Assembly: GCA_947247005.1 (NCBI GenBank) | Contig: OX365956.1 | Span: forward strand, 14,404,089-14,468,088 | Reading direction: 5' to 3' | Source: Spisula solida | Lineage: Eukaryota > Mollusca > Bivalvia > Venerida > Mactridae | Length of the DNA stretch: 64,000 nt | Shown here: piece after piece, positions 1 through 11,129 of the stretch | How the letters are laid out: each line of letters opens with the position of its first letter | How positions within the stretch are numbered: position 1 is the stretch's first letter | The notes under the pieces: generated by a model | Seen by the model: the letters and a program-made list of their open reading frames with translations, nothing else | Database searches by the model: none | What the model was told of the DNA's origin: nothing | Position numbers and translations under genes: made by a program

Positions 1-1321
1 ATTGAAATTACATGATTATAGACCTCTCAACACGGGACCCAATAAAGCATTCCGTTGATGATAAACTATCATTTATTGACCGTTATGATATCTGCCGCAT
101 ATACTTTTCATGCTTTAATCAGTACGATCAACAACCTACGGCCCGTACACCTACATAAAGCGTTTGTAAATGTATGATTTTGAATATGTGGGGATGATAT
201 TAATAGGTTGCATTACTAATGTAAAAACATTGAATACGGGAACGGGCTATGAAGATACTGACAAACAAACCGTTATAGTTATTACATGACCGTAAAATAG
301 GCCAATGCATGCATTGGGGTTCTGAATTGATTTCGACTGTAAAATGTAAATATCTTCTAAAGACCTTATTAGTATCAAAATCATCTATTCTGCTGAGATT
401 TGTAAGTAGATTAGGAAGATGAAATCCATTTACTCGTGCAACATTTGTTTTCAATGAGTTCACTAGATACTGAGAAATCTTCATTTTATACGATTTGTTT
501 TACCACAAACGACCTTGTTTACAATTGTATCAGAATTGATTCGTAACTTCGATAGAGTGCCGGATGTACTGTAAAATATACCCCGATTGTATCGTTTATG
601 AACAGCGCGTTCGCACGATACGGATCTTGCAAAAAAGTTACCAAGTACTTGTTATCCTTAGGGTATATAATGTCTGTAGCATTTTATCTAAATCGCAATA
701 ATATTATTTTATCAGGGAATAATAACAAAAAAATGACATGTCACTTCTATGAGGATTACAGTGATTTTGTTTCGGTATCGTAGTATTGCAGGAAGAACTG
801 GTTTTTGAGAAAGAAATTTCCTTGCATACATGTACGATCGGTGCGACTACAAATATTGCATATTAGCTTACAACATTCGTTCGAAGGCACAAAAGAGGTT
901 AACTCGATTTAAACAAAACATGTTTCAATGGATGTCGCATCTTTAAGTGCCTATCAATCAGCCAGGAAATATAAATAAGTCCCACAAACGTTGGAAACCC
1001 AATGTATTAAAGAAGAAACACAGAAACCAATAGGTTAAATAATGCACACAAGTACATACGTATTTTATTTGTCATAAGTTTTTATCAGTCATTCGTATAA
1101 AGGCATTTTTTAAATTCATTAGTTGGCATTGTTTACATTTCTACATCTCATGATAGGAATGAATAAAGTAAATTATTGTATTGCAGCAGACCAAGTGCTC
1201 GTGTGTGTCGGTATGTAAACAAATGGTACAATGTATCGTACAAAAATGCCACACGAAGCTGTCCAAGATTATTCTAGCATAATAACGGGCAGAACTAATT
1301 GCAACAGAAACTATATTAGTA
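1..1321 (+). repeat. Macro-repeat unit U1, segment A
   Basis: First copy of segment A of the long non-coding unit. The same sequence recurs at about 11,290-12,780 (+), 35,264-36,890 (-) and 61,640-63,330 (+), for example the run 'aacagcgcgttcgcacgatac' region at 598-620 and the 'aaatcttcattttatacg' region at 474-490. Small ORFs here do not keep their frame between copies, so I see no gene. Compared with U2, U3 and U7 this copy lacks about 75 bp near 1,215. The copy ends exactly where a Helentron-like element interrupts it. Confidence 0.8.
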
Positions 1322-3014
1322 ATATGAACTAATGCACAGCATATGTAGCGGACTATGTCAGTTGTCCTAAATTATTTGTAACATGCTCATCTAGTACTGG
1401 ATTTTTTGGTGATGCATAACTTCACAAAAAATTGTTTGGTTACGAAGTTACGAATCTGGAGCAAGCCGTTTCCAAAAGGCGCTACCGAGCGCTTTCCTAC
1501 ATCTATGCAACCTATAGAAGCGGTTCGTTGCACAAGAAAGCGCGCGATAACGGTTTGATACGAAATATTGGGTACAAAGTAACGAAAGACGATACAAACC
1601 TGCTATCGTTTGTCAGTCCGAATGAACACGAATAATACACGTTTTTCAATTTGTTTAATTCTAGGTCTACTTAATTTAGGGGTAACTAATTTAAAAATGG
1701 ATAATTAGATATAAATACAGATAACAACTGATTTCTAGGCCTTATTTGATATTTTATCTTTTTTAATGGGTTGCATGAGCATACCAGATAGTACTTTTGT
1801 TCAAAAGAAAAGGCTATTTTCATTTCAATTAATCATATTACGATTAAATATCAAACATCTTTAATCTTAATCACCTTTTTTTGTTAAATAAACCCTGCAA
1901 ATCGTCACAACATAAAGAGATTTAGACAGAAAATTACGGGTTTTATTGTATCCAATAACGACAACAACACCATGTAATTAGTTTTCGCGACCTTCATCCC
2001 GCGAATATTTTTTGACGATTTTGGAGGGATTTTTTAATTACATCTCGGCGAGGAATTACGAAAATGCATTTGTTTTACTTTCTTTACAATAACCTACAAC
2101 TACGATGTGGATTATCACCGTCCGGTCTAGATACGTAAATATCCGAAACGGACTTTAATTAATTGTATTGCAAACTTTGCGATGGGAAAAATCTGAAACT
2201 TGTCTTTTTCATTTGATTTTCTTAAGATTGGTTGATATTTCGCGCATATGAACGATTCCCGCTCGACTTACTTCGTTATCTCAGAGTAATCATGTGTCTC
2301 ATAACAGTTTGTAGCATCGTTTATGCACTGAAAATGGTAAAATTTCCTTCCGAAGTGGGCAAAAAATGGCTTCCTTTTTGTGTCCAAACATTTAGGAAAT
2401 AGCCCTCCCCATAAATACCCGAAACGGACTTTAATTAATTGTATTGCAAACTTTGCGATGGGAAATAACCGAAACTTGTGTCTTTTTCATTAGATTTTCT
2501 TAAGATTGGTTGATATTTCGCGCATATGAACGATTCCAGCTCGACTTACTTCGTTATCTCAGAGTAATCATGTGTCTCATAACAGTTTGTAGCATCGTTT
2601 ATGCACTGAAAATGTTAAAATTTCCTTCCGAAGTGGGCAAAAAAATGGCTGCCTTTTTTGTGTCCAAACATTTAGGAAATAGCCCTCCCCATATAAAAAG
2701 GTTGGTTGCATAGCAACCATGGAAGACAGATAATTATTATCTTTTCTTTTCTAGACAGGGGCCTACTCTAGTTTTTGGAATATTTTTAAACATCATTAAA
2801 AAATAAAAGAAAATTTATGAGCTGCCGAATATCGCATTTTAATTTTTTTTGTTATTCTATTAGCAGCCATTTTCTAGTATCTTTGCTTCAGTGGGGGATT
2901 TTAACACAAATGTTTTCGATCCATTAGTGAATTCAAACTCTGACCAAACCACGTGCACTAGTGTTATTGTAAACCGGATCTAATTCGTTGGGCTTCGCCC
3001 AACATATAGTCCGC
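1322..3014 (+). mobile_element. Helentron/HINE-like non-autonomous element, 1.69 kb
   Basis: Segments A and B are continuous in U2, U3 and U7 but are split here by 1,693 bp, so this is an insertion. It is flanked by TA on both sides (1,320-1,321 and 3,015-3,016). An 11-bp inverted repeat 'tagcggactat' lies at 1,346-1,356, about 24 bp inside the left end, while its partner at 3,006-3,016 is at the right terminus. A 7-bp-stem hairpin (gttgggc/gcccaac, 2,987-3,003) sits about 11 nt from the right end. Asymmetric terminal inverted repeats plus a 3' hairpin are typical of Helitron2/Helentron-type elements; the class assignment is inference. No Rep/helicase coding is present. A second copy in the opposite orientation lies at 15,229-16,498. 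Confidence 0.55.
2137..2693 (+). repeat. Tandem duplication of about 280 bp inside the Helentron-like element
   Basis: Two nearly identical blocks, roughly 2,137-2,416 and 2,417-2,693, each run from 'aaacggactttaattaattg' to 'agccctcccca'. The copy at 15,229-16,498 has a single block, so the duplication happened in this insertion or its parent. Just after the second block, at about 2,702-2,716, is a perfect 15-bp palindrome 'ggttgcatagcaacc', resembling an RFX/X-box site; whether it is functional is unknown. Confidence 0.8.
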
Positions 3015-4149
3015 TATAAATCAATAGATCGCTATATATCGTTCCATGATGAATCTTAATTTACGATCGGCTGGTATTTCTGAAAGCACTGTCTATGGAT
3101 ACAATGGATATAACGATACACAACAAATGGACAGTATTTATATTTCAAGCATGGCGACAGAGGAGAGTATTCTTGCACCACTTCAAATTTGATCTCGGCA
3201 GGCTTTCTTATCGCCACTTTGGATCTAGATGTTTGCTTGACGTATTCAATACCGTGAGATTCTATTGCTCATATTAAAAGGTGTTGAAATGTGACACAAC
3301 GTTGTAGCCGTACTTTCAACTAATATTCACGACCTGCAAAAATAATGAAAAACCCAGAATCTTGAAAGGTGACGCCTACGACCGTCAATATACAAAAATC
3401 AGTACATGTAATAGTCGAAATACAAGATGCAATGCTTCATTTATTAGTACAGCGATTTTGATACGGTTTTCACGTAAATCAATTGTCTATAAAGTATGAA
3501 AAGTTGTTATATTTCTAAATGATCGGGTCAAAAGGTTGTGTTTTATTTTCATGCACAACAATTGGAATGTGACTTACAGATCGGGTTAAATATTTTGTAT
3601 GACGTAAGTTTCCTACATGTACCTATCCAAGTATTGATGTAATAGACAACTACTGTTTACTTAATGAAAGAGTTTTTGCAAATAAGCAATTTAAACCACT
3701 CTCGGTATTGCGCACTCGGTATTTTTCCTTTAAAAAATAGCACTGCGTTTCCTTCCAATATGCTGTGTTAATTATTAATTCATACGTTATCGAACTCTAA
3801 CATCAACATTCTTTAGCAAAAACTTCAGTGAGTCATTTTGCAACTCGTTTCCATCGAATGCGAACAAATTTAAGGCAATTTTAGTGATAGTAGTGTTAAT
3901 TCTATATGGTATTAATACCCTTTAGATTTTTGGGTGTAAAAAATAATGGATAACTATTAAATGCCGATGTTTCGCTAGTTATTTTAAATGTCAGTGTGGT
4001 TGTTTATGTGATATATACATATACCAAAGATATAAGATATAAAAGATATACCAAATTAACAAAAATGAATGTCAGGCAGTACCTTTATTAAAACCTATAT
4101 AGACACTTTTGATTATTCAAGTTGTAAAAGATATTATTCTATATTATTT
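3015..4149 (+). repeat. U1 segment B
   Basis: Second segment of the unit. Copies are at 12,781-13,420 (+), 32,830-34,014 (-), 48,900-49,756 (-) and 63,331-64,000 (+). Markers are 'gaaagcactgtctatgga' near 3,082 and 'gatacggttttcacgtaaat' near 3,460. By eye U1 and U7 differ at roughly one base in twelve. No ORF is shared among copies. At about 4,140 U1 jumps directly to segment C' and lacks segment D, which is present in U2, U3 and U4. Confidence 0.75.
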
Positions 4150-5400
4150 CTACTAACCATGCATATCCCAAATTTGCAGTAAAAGAATTTAAAAAAAAAT
4201 TAATTTCAATTTAAGTTTGCGATTTCCTTTAATAAAGCTCAGGTTCTGCAAACATTTCTACTTTCTTCCATCAAAAAGTATGGGGATACAGATTTCCCCT
4301 TTTGTGTCCTTTTTCAGATCCGATCAGTATAAGCAGAGTTGTGACCCTTGATATGATAAAATTTGGTGAGATTTTTCTTGTATCGCTCATAACCGTAATC
4401 GTATTTGAGCTACAGTCTCCAAATTATACAGGAATATTTTTCAGTATGACATTGTGTAGTTGCCCACATATTAAATGTTTTAATTCGGATCTGACCTGTA
4501 CGTGCGTATAAGCACAGTTGTTGAACTTGAAATGATAAAATGTTACTTCTGTAAGTAGGCAAGTTTTGTAGGAATATTAGGATGTAAATTTTGAGTTATT
4601 ACCCTTGAAGTGGTAATTGGCAAGTGGATGCAAACATTTATTTTTCTTGCGCCCCTTCAATCCCTATTCGTTTACTTAATTTTGTTTTGTTGGCTACCGT
4701 CATCTATCTTTTGTGCTGCTGCAGAGGGTGATTGCCACGTGGCTTGTATTATTTCTGTGATCGGCTGTTTCAGTTGAGTGCTGCCTTCCGTGTCCAATTT
4801 TTACATATAACTGTTTAAAACAGACACGGGGACTAAATGGAAAGTACTGCCGTTGAAATGAATCTGGTAGCTAATACAGTAATTCCATCTTATAAAGAGG
4901 CGATAGTAAATCTTACGATTTACCATGAACATAGTGTACATAACAAAATAAAAACGTGACAAATAAGATTGTGGGGCCCATTACAGTTATTCGTTAAGTG
5001 TTACATGGAACTAACACACTGCCATTGCCTATTGCCTATGTCGCCATTATTTTACTGTTATGTTGTTACAGTGGTAGCTCTAGTTGTCGGGCAATGTGTC
5101 TAAAATTCTGTATTTTTTCAGAATTGAATAATAAGTGTACGAATTGTCAGGTTAATCGCCTTATTTTGCCTACACGTCATATGGTACATGTAAACACACA
5201 CAAGCAATATGCCCAAACAGATCAACCTCACTGCAATAATTTTATTTTTATCATACATCGACAAAGAGAAAATAAAGTGTTGCATGTTAAATGTGTATAC
5301 ATCCTTTGACACGTTAACAGAATTCAACGACTTCAGAAGAATTTTGGGGGCTGGTATTTTTAATATAAATTATGATTTGAAGTTTAAATTAATAATATGA
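4150..5400 (+). repeat. U1 segments C' and C
   Basis: Matches 30,150-30,990 and 29,890-30,130 in U3, 46,100-46,900 and 45,600-46,100 in U4 (both minus), and 16,560-16,960 in U2. The landmark is 'ttgtggggcccattacagtt' at about 4,970. ORFs of 60-112 aa that appear in several copies (for example 4,998-5,309) reflect shared ancestry of non-coding DNA; their frames are broken by indels between copies. Confidence 0.7.
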
Positions 5401-6890
5401 TTTTCCGCGATAGAATATTTTCAATTTAACCCATTACGTCATATCGGCGTAATTTTTATGATTAACAAATGCCGCCAGACAAAAACCACTCGGCGTGACG
5501 ATTTGACGGTCAAATTGTAGGACAACGATACCCAAACCAAAAAACATCAATTAAGTTTATACGTTTGCATTGTATACGGTGGCACGCTTTTATAATACAG
5601 AACATCATGGCGCTATTGACATGCTTTCAACAGATATGTGACGCTTAGTCATGGCAAAGTAGTTTAACTGTCGTCTGGCGATGGTACGTTGTATTTAGAC
5701 TTGCGTAGTATTTTCGAGAAGCAGTTAACACTTACATGTAAGATTGTCAGCGTCAGGTAAACTGACGAGACAAGCACGTAAAAATGATGTCACTGTACCA
5801 ATGTTTTTTTGAAGAAACCATTCCCGGTCAACAAATTTAAGTGATATACCTACAGTTTGAAGACAATGATGCATACGATTATGTTATTTCGCTAAAATAT
5901 ACATTCCATAACATTTTGTGTAATGATTATTGTGACCCAAATTGAAAATCGCTTATTTTTTCTGTCTTCTTATTTACCCTTACATATTCAAATATCAACT
6001 TCCGGTTACGGGTTTGAGATGCCATAGACCTAGGAAAGGTATAATCTTAACCATCGGTCACCATGCAGCGTATGCTAGACCGGCAAAATATTACTGTCAG
6101 CTCATGTTACGACTGTGGAGGTCATTGAATTTTTTCTCGTGAAGCTGAATTTGAAGACAGACACAGATAACTGTCAAGAAGTGCATCACCAAATAGAAAC
6201 TTCAGAGCGTTTAGGAGTGTTACATTGTACGTGTTTTCCTTATAGATGTGTGGAACAACATTCTACGACCCCACTTTTTTCCACTAATGAGGCACAGCCG
6301 CCAGATTTGCATAGCAGGTTTCAGCTTATAAATACATTATCAATTTTGCGAATTTGAAATTGTCGATCAGTACTATTCGTGGTTTGATTTTGTGACCATA
6401 TAAACCTTGATTACAATGAAATTTGCACAAAGTTGAATTCATGTATTGATTCAAACGCGTGCAAAAATTCAATAAAATTGAAGCACCTTAACTGGCTCAA
6501 ATGTATCAAAATCTAACCGTTGCGTTTTTAAATCGGTTAAGTGTATATACTCTCATAATTCAGAGAAATTGAAGTTTTAAAGCTGCTGATCATAATACAA
6601 CGATAATACAATAACCACAAATATTATATGATACTTAAGCGAAACGACGTTTTGTTTAATATGTTCTTTCTATAAGATGCGTTCATACATTTTCTATGTT
6701 TGGTCTGTTCTACTGCGTCGTATCTCCAACAATGGAGTGGTGAATACAACAATCGGAATCGGATGTCGAGGGGCTTCATTGTGATATAAATATTAGAAAA
6801 TATGATATTGCATAGACAATTCCGTCTTGTGTATGCATTTATTGCTATGATATTTATAGCCAATGGACACTATCTTCTAGACGCCAGTGG
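5401..6890 (+). repeat. U1 segments E and F
   Basis: E (5,401-6,560) has its only other copy at about 44,468-45,240 (-, U4). F (6,560-6,890) recurs at 17,390-17,740 (+), 29,170-29,530 (-) and 42,720-43,094 (-), with the marker 'atcggaatcggatgtcgag' near 6,752. The TTAA at 6,537-6,540 is the empty target of the element inserted at 43,099-44,463 in U4. No gene seen. Confidence 0.7.
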
Positions 6891-8443
6891 TACTGTCTAA
6901 TGGCTGGTGTTTCCTGTGTCACTTATGCGTATTGCAGAAAATAATTGGCAATCAATGTTCAACAGATATATACTTTGACGTCAACCTGTTATTTCATCCA
7001 TAATTCAATATTTATATGATATACTAGTATATCACGTACCAAATGTACGCTGAGCATGATAATAATAACATCTATAGATATTGCTTTGTCATTTCTACTA
7101 AAAGCTGTGTATTCTATAAGGAGTATTAAACTGTAGCGTGTCTAGGAATTTTCTGTCTGAAACTTTTGAAATCATTGACTGGTTATAGCAAACTAAAACA
7201 AATGCAGATGTATTAGTAAATTGCCATTACACATACGTATTACCGTTATTTAGTTCAATAAAATATTTGATACAGATGTAGATGTAAATTATTCAAGCAA
7301 ATGACCTTGTTTTGTCGATGAAAGAGCCGATCATGCTAAACATATGAATAATTTATTGTAAGAAAAACGTCAGCTTTGTCTGATGTTAAAATGTTCAAAG
7401 ATAATACGGTCACGAGAATTCCAATATCTAAGATCTGTTCTAATCGCCCACAGGCGTTGGCGCTTGATAATGACAATTTATTGAGGTCTGTCATTTTAGA
7501 GACAGAGTGATGAAACAAACTTGTCTGCATGTGGTTACATTTGGATAACAATAGATTATGTCATGTAATAGCAATTGACCCATCCTTCATTTCCAGTATG
7601 AAACAAACCTGCATGATTCAGATCAAACTCAATGCCATTCACTCAAGGACACTGTATCAATAGGCTATCGAAGCGGATTTTGTTAACTGGTGTACTAACT
7701 TTGGAGTTCTGTTGAAGTATTAAATGGGTAGACAAATTATTGGAGACTGGAGGGATATGGTTTCTAAGTGGAACGCTTGATTTGTTTTTTTACACAATTC
7801 GAAATCTCACGTTATATAGGGATAATTGCATTGTCAAGCTGTTTTATAGAGTAAACAAGCGTGGCGTATATTACGTATTAGATCTATTTACAAACATTGT
7901 TGACAGTTTCAACAAATATGTTCAAATCTTAATTTCTGCTTCATTTATTTACAGGGTCCACTATGGGGCATTGTGAAAAGTTGTCGAGGCTATAACCGAA
8001 TCAGGAATGTTGAATCTCATTCGCGTATAAGAATCGTGACAATAATATTATTCTCTAACAATTGTTAATGTTTTCATTAATACCAAGTTTGGGTTCAAGT
8101 CCAGTTTCGGATTACTGTGAACTTTGATTTTGTAGACACATTCATAATCCTATTCTGTTAATTCAGGTAATAATAAAATTATATATTTGGCCTAAAACAG
8201 CACATACTATTATTATCATTATAGATGGCATAGATAAATCCGTCTTTAATTCAAATAAAAATAATAAATTTGTTAGTATCTCAAAACGAGAGCAAATGCA
8301 TTATTTTTAAATGTTATTCAAGTGTCTCCTACATTGAACAAATCATTCAAAATGGGAAAAGGATACTCTATAATATTCTTCGATGTAATCTCGAAATGCA
8401 CTTCCATTGGCACAGGAGACAAAACGGGTAGGTAACATTTAAC
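6891..8443 (+). repeat. U1 segments G and H
   Basis: G and H match about 41,150-42,720 (-) in U4, and H also matches 56,661-57,720 (-) in U5. After segment F, units U1 and U4 continue into G-H-I-J whereas U2 and U3 continue into K, so two structural versions of the unit exist. No protein family recognised in any frame. Confidence 0.7.
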
Positions 8444-8930
8444 TAGGGGTGACTATTGAGTCCATTTTTGACTATTGCAATACTATTGCTATTGCTGAAC
8501 GTACTATTGCAGGATACTTTTACGATACTATTGCAATAGTTATTGTCAAGATTTGAAAACCAGAAAATAACTTGTAAATGCAAATTTGCACTGTGTAAGA
8601 TATCACTTTGTTGTACAACATACTAATCTACTATTTGTTGAAATGATTTAAAATTAATTGGACAGAAATAGAACATGAACGATTGCGATATTGGTCCTTT
8701 GTGGCAGTTTTGATGCGTGGGATTATTTAAAATTATTTTTTTTAACGAGAACAGAGGTTGTTTTAAATTAATAATAAACTTTATTATCAAAAAGGGAACT
8801 ATCGTAACTATCGATAGTTGAGCTAACTATCGGCGATAGTTATTGGATCGAGACTTTTACTATCGATCCATACTATCAGATCACTCGGTATCGGAATGCA
8901 TCGATATTTCGATGCATCGGCCCACCCCTA
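8444..8930. mobile_element. hAT-type MITE, 487 bp, 8-bp target duplication
   Basis: The ends are taggggtg and caccccta, an 8-bp perfect terminal inverted repeat of hAT type. Both sides carry the 8-bp direct repeat CATTTAAC (8,436-8,443 and 8,931-8,938). The homologous place in U4 (41,139-41,146, minus sense) has one copy of CATTTAAC and no insert, which confirms the boundaries. The interior holds palindromic ATCGAT-rich stretches and repeated ctattgcaat-like motifs but no transposase. Confidence 0.9.
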
Positions 8931-9830
8931 CATTTAACACTCAGATAACTTTTTTTAACGTTCCATCGCTTGGTCTTTAATGATACATTTGTATAACTGT
9001 CATTGATTTGATTAACATTGTTAGCCTGTCTCCTATAATTATGTACTATGCTATTGTACACAATGTAGGACGACAGTGAAATTTGAGGTATACCCTCGGT
9101 ATATGAACTATGTTAGGGTATTATTATATATTATGACAGTTGAACTCTTAGGACTGGTAGTACAGGTTAATGAAGTTAAAAGGAGAACCTAGGAGTTCCA
9201 ACGTAAGCACATGTTAGACTAATATTGACTGAGAGTTCATTGATCTGATGTTATGTTCATATTTGTTTGTCATGATCTACGCACTACATGGTGTTTTCAG
9301 AACATACGTGGGGTGTTCCATGAATAATAGGACTTTTTCCAAAGCGTCGAGTAAAATCAGAATTTTGAACATTAATTTGCTATAAATAAGTTTTCATCTA
9401 TCAACGAGAAATATGGGAATTATCAAAGCAATCGGTTGATAAATAAAAAAAATAAACATTAAATACACTATGTACCACGGAGGCGGGTCGCGCGGTGACA
9501 TTATAATGACGTCGCCTTTCAAACACAGTATTTTAACGGAAAGACACACGTAACACTGTTTAGATATAGTCACCCTGACATTCAAAACAACTCTGATGTC
9601 ACTGTTCCCATTGTTTAATTGTAACTCTGAACCACTGTTAACAAAAATTGGTGACAGTGATGTTAGAAATGGCTCTAATATTGAAGCGTCTTTCAGGATA
9701 CGACCTATGTCTATCACCCTCAAACTACTTTTCAAGTGACCTGACATGTGTTCACTTGTTAGTTCACACTTCCGCTATATGTAAACAATTTGTACCAACA
9801 TAACACGAATGGCTGTTGGGTGCCACTATA
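8931..9830 (+). repeat. U1 segment I
   Basis: Matches 40,370-41,150 (-), 54,850-55,136 (-) and 58,470-58,800 (+). The 117-aa reading frame on the minus strand (9,394-9,747) is disrupted in U4 and U6 by indels and stops and matches no family I know, so I do not call a gene. Confidence 0.7.
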
Positions 9831-10140
9831 TTCTGCTTATTTAATCATTTCAATGGATTAGATGGTTAGTTTCCCCAATGTAAAACATTACTTAACAATT
9901 ACGTGGTTTCTAGTTTTTGCGTTTACGTCGTTTCATCCATGACGCGCTGGATATATAAATGGCATGCTTTGATATATAAACTTGTTTACTTACTTGTGAT
10001 CATAAACCCAGAACGATTACTTAATAAGTGTGCATGTACACGTCAGTGGTATTCAAGAAATGGTACGCAGTTAGGCGCCATTATGTATCGACTGGTTACT
10101 GAGATATTCACATTTTTAGTAATGATAGTAGTGTAAAATA
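9831..10140 (-). pseudogene. Ancient mariner 5' fragment (weak), U1 copy
   Basis: About 310 bp homologous to 40,031-40,336 in U4, where the same block (opposite strand) shows a mariner-like left end and a start of transposase. Here only fragments survive. Both copies share it while U5 and U6 lack it, so the insertion predates the split of U1 and U4 but is not in all units. Assignment rests on the better-preserved U4 copy. Confidence 0.35.
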
Positions 10141-10776
10141 GCAGTGTCTTTTGTTCTTTGACCTCCAAATGTGACCTTCACCTTTATGTTTGCGAATGAC
10201 CTCACATAATGATTAAATGGTTGACCAATGCATGCATAAGATATTGTGCGGACAAAGTTCAATTTGACCTCAAACTGTTACCTTAAAATTTGAGATAGGA
10301 ACCCAGGGTTTGTACATGACACTCCTTCTTATGCAGGTTAACATTCATGCCAAATACAAGTAAGATTGGATATATGGTCCGGACAAAATTTGGCGCATGC
10401 ACACACCAAACGTGGCGAATTTGTCTTGCTCGCTCGTTACAAGCGGACCCGACGAAAACGATAAAACAAGGTACAAGCAGGCCCATCGTAAGTAACGGCG
10501 GTTATAACTTATTTAGCTTTTTATTTAACAGTAAGGTGAGTACAATTGAATTTAGATATTGAAGCAAGTGTTTAAAAAATAATACAATGATCAATGGGCT
10601 ATGACAAAAATCAACGTAACAGTAATCGATGTTTCGCTACTAAGAATGCGTTCTTGGAAACAAAGTAAAATGAGAGCTTTAGTAGGTCTTCTATAATTTA
10701 ACTACTCATAGATAGAGAGGCCACCGAAGAGCAAAGGCGACGAAGAAAAACTACAAGTGTGTTTCAACAAGATAAT
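10141..10776 (+). repeat. U1 segment J
   Basis: Matches 39,330-39,720 (-, U4), 53,290-54,400 (-, U5) and 58,800-59,380 (+, U6). The marker 'ggatatatggtccggac' lies near 10,367. Opposing ORFs here (10,283-10,486 minus, 10,347-10,562 plus) are present in part in other copies only because the DNA is similar. No gene. Confidence 0.75.
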
Positions 10777-11129
10777 AGAGAGGTTGCGATACGAACGTGT
10801 ACGACTACGTGTACGTGTATTTACCCGTACATGTATACGTACGCGATGCAATTAAAATTGGCTTGCGAAAGACAACGTGTGCGTGTAACATCACATGAAA
10901 GGAGTAGCATGATTTCTTCGTGAATCGATAATGAGTGTTTACATAAACTCAATGAAACCATGGGCGATTAACCCGTGCATACGCAAACCTGTGTGACATA
11001 GTACACACTATATTTTCGTCTGTCACACGTCTGTTTCTTGTAGAAACTGCACATACCTGGATGACGAAATACTCAAAAGTAGTATTTACGTTCACGTACT
11101 CGTTACCCGTTGACTTTCGCAACCTCTCT
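10777..11129. mobile_element. Short TIR element (MITE), 353 bp
   Basis: Segment J is interrupted between 'caacaagataat' and 'gaagttaaggca' compared with 59,300-59,340 and the U4/U5 copies. The insert begins agagaggttgcga and ends tcgcaacctctct, a perfect 13-bp terminal inverted repeat. Related acgtgtacgt- and acgtaaata-like sequences follow inside each end. About 10 bp of host sequence appear to be lost at the right side, so the target duplication cannot be read. No ORF of note inside. Confidence 0.75.

Noticed and set aside
1432..1635. 67-codon frame almost identical to one at 16,207-16,389, suggesting a conserved small gene
   Set aside because: Both are in copies of the same mobile block, both start at TTG, and they differ by an indel; similarity is explained by recent common origin rather than selection.
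4998..5309. 103-codon ORF in segment C, with counterparts at 16,564, 45,613 and 45,776
   Set aside because: Counterparts lie in different frames and on both strands; indels between copies break the reading frame.
9394..9747. 117-codon minus-strand ORF, one of the longest in the unit
   Set aside because: Frame is not kept in the U4, U5 and U6 copies, and no domain or codon bias is apparent.
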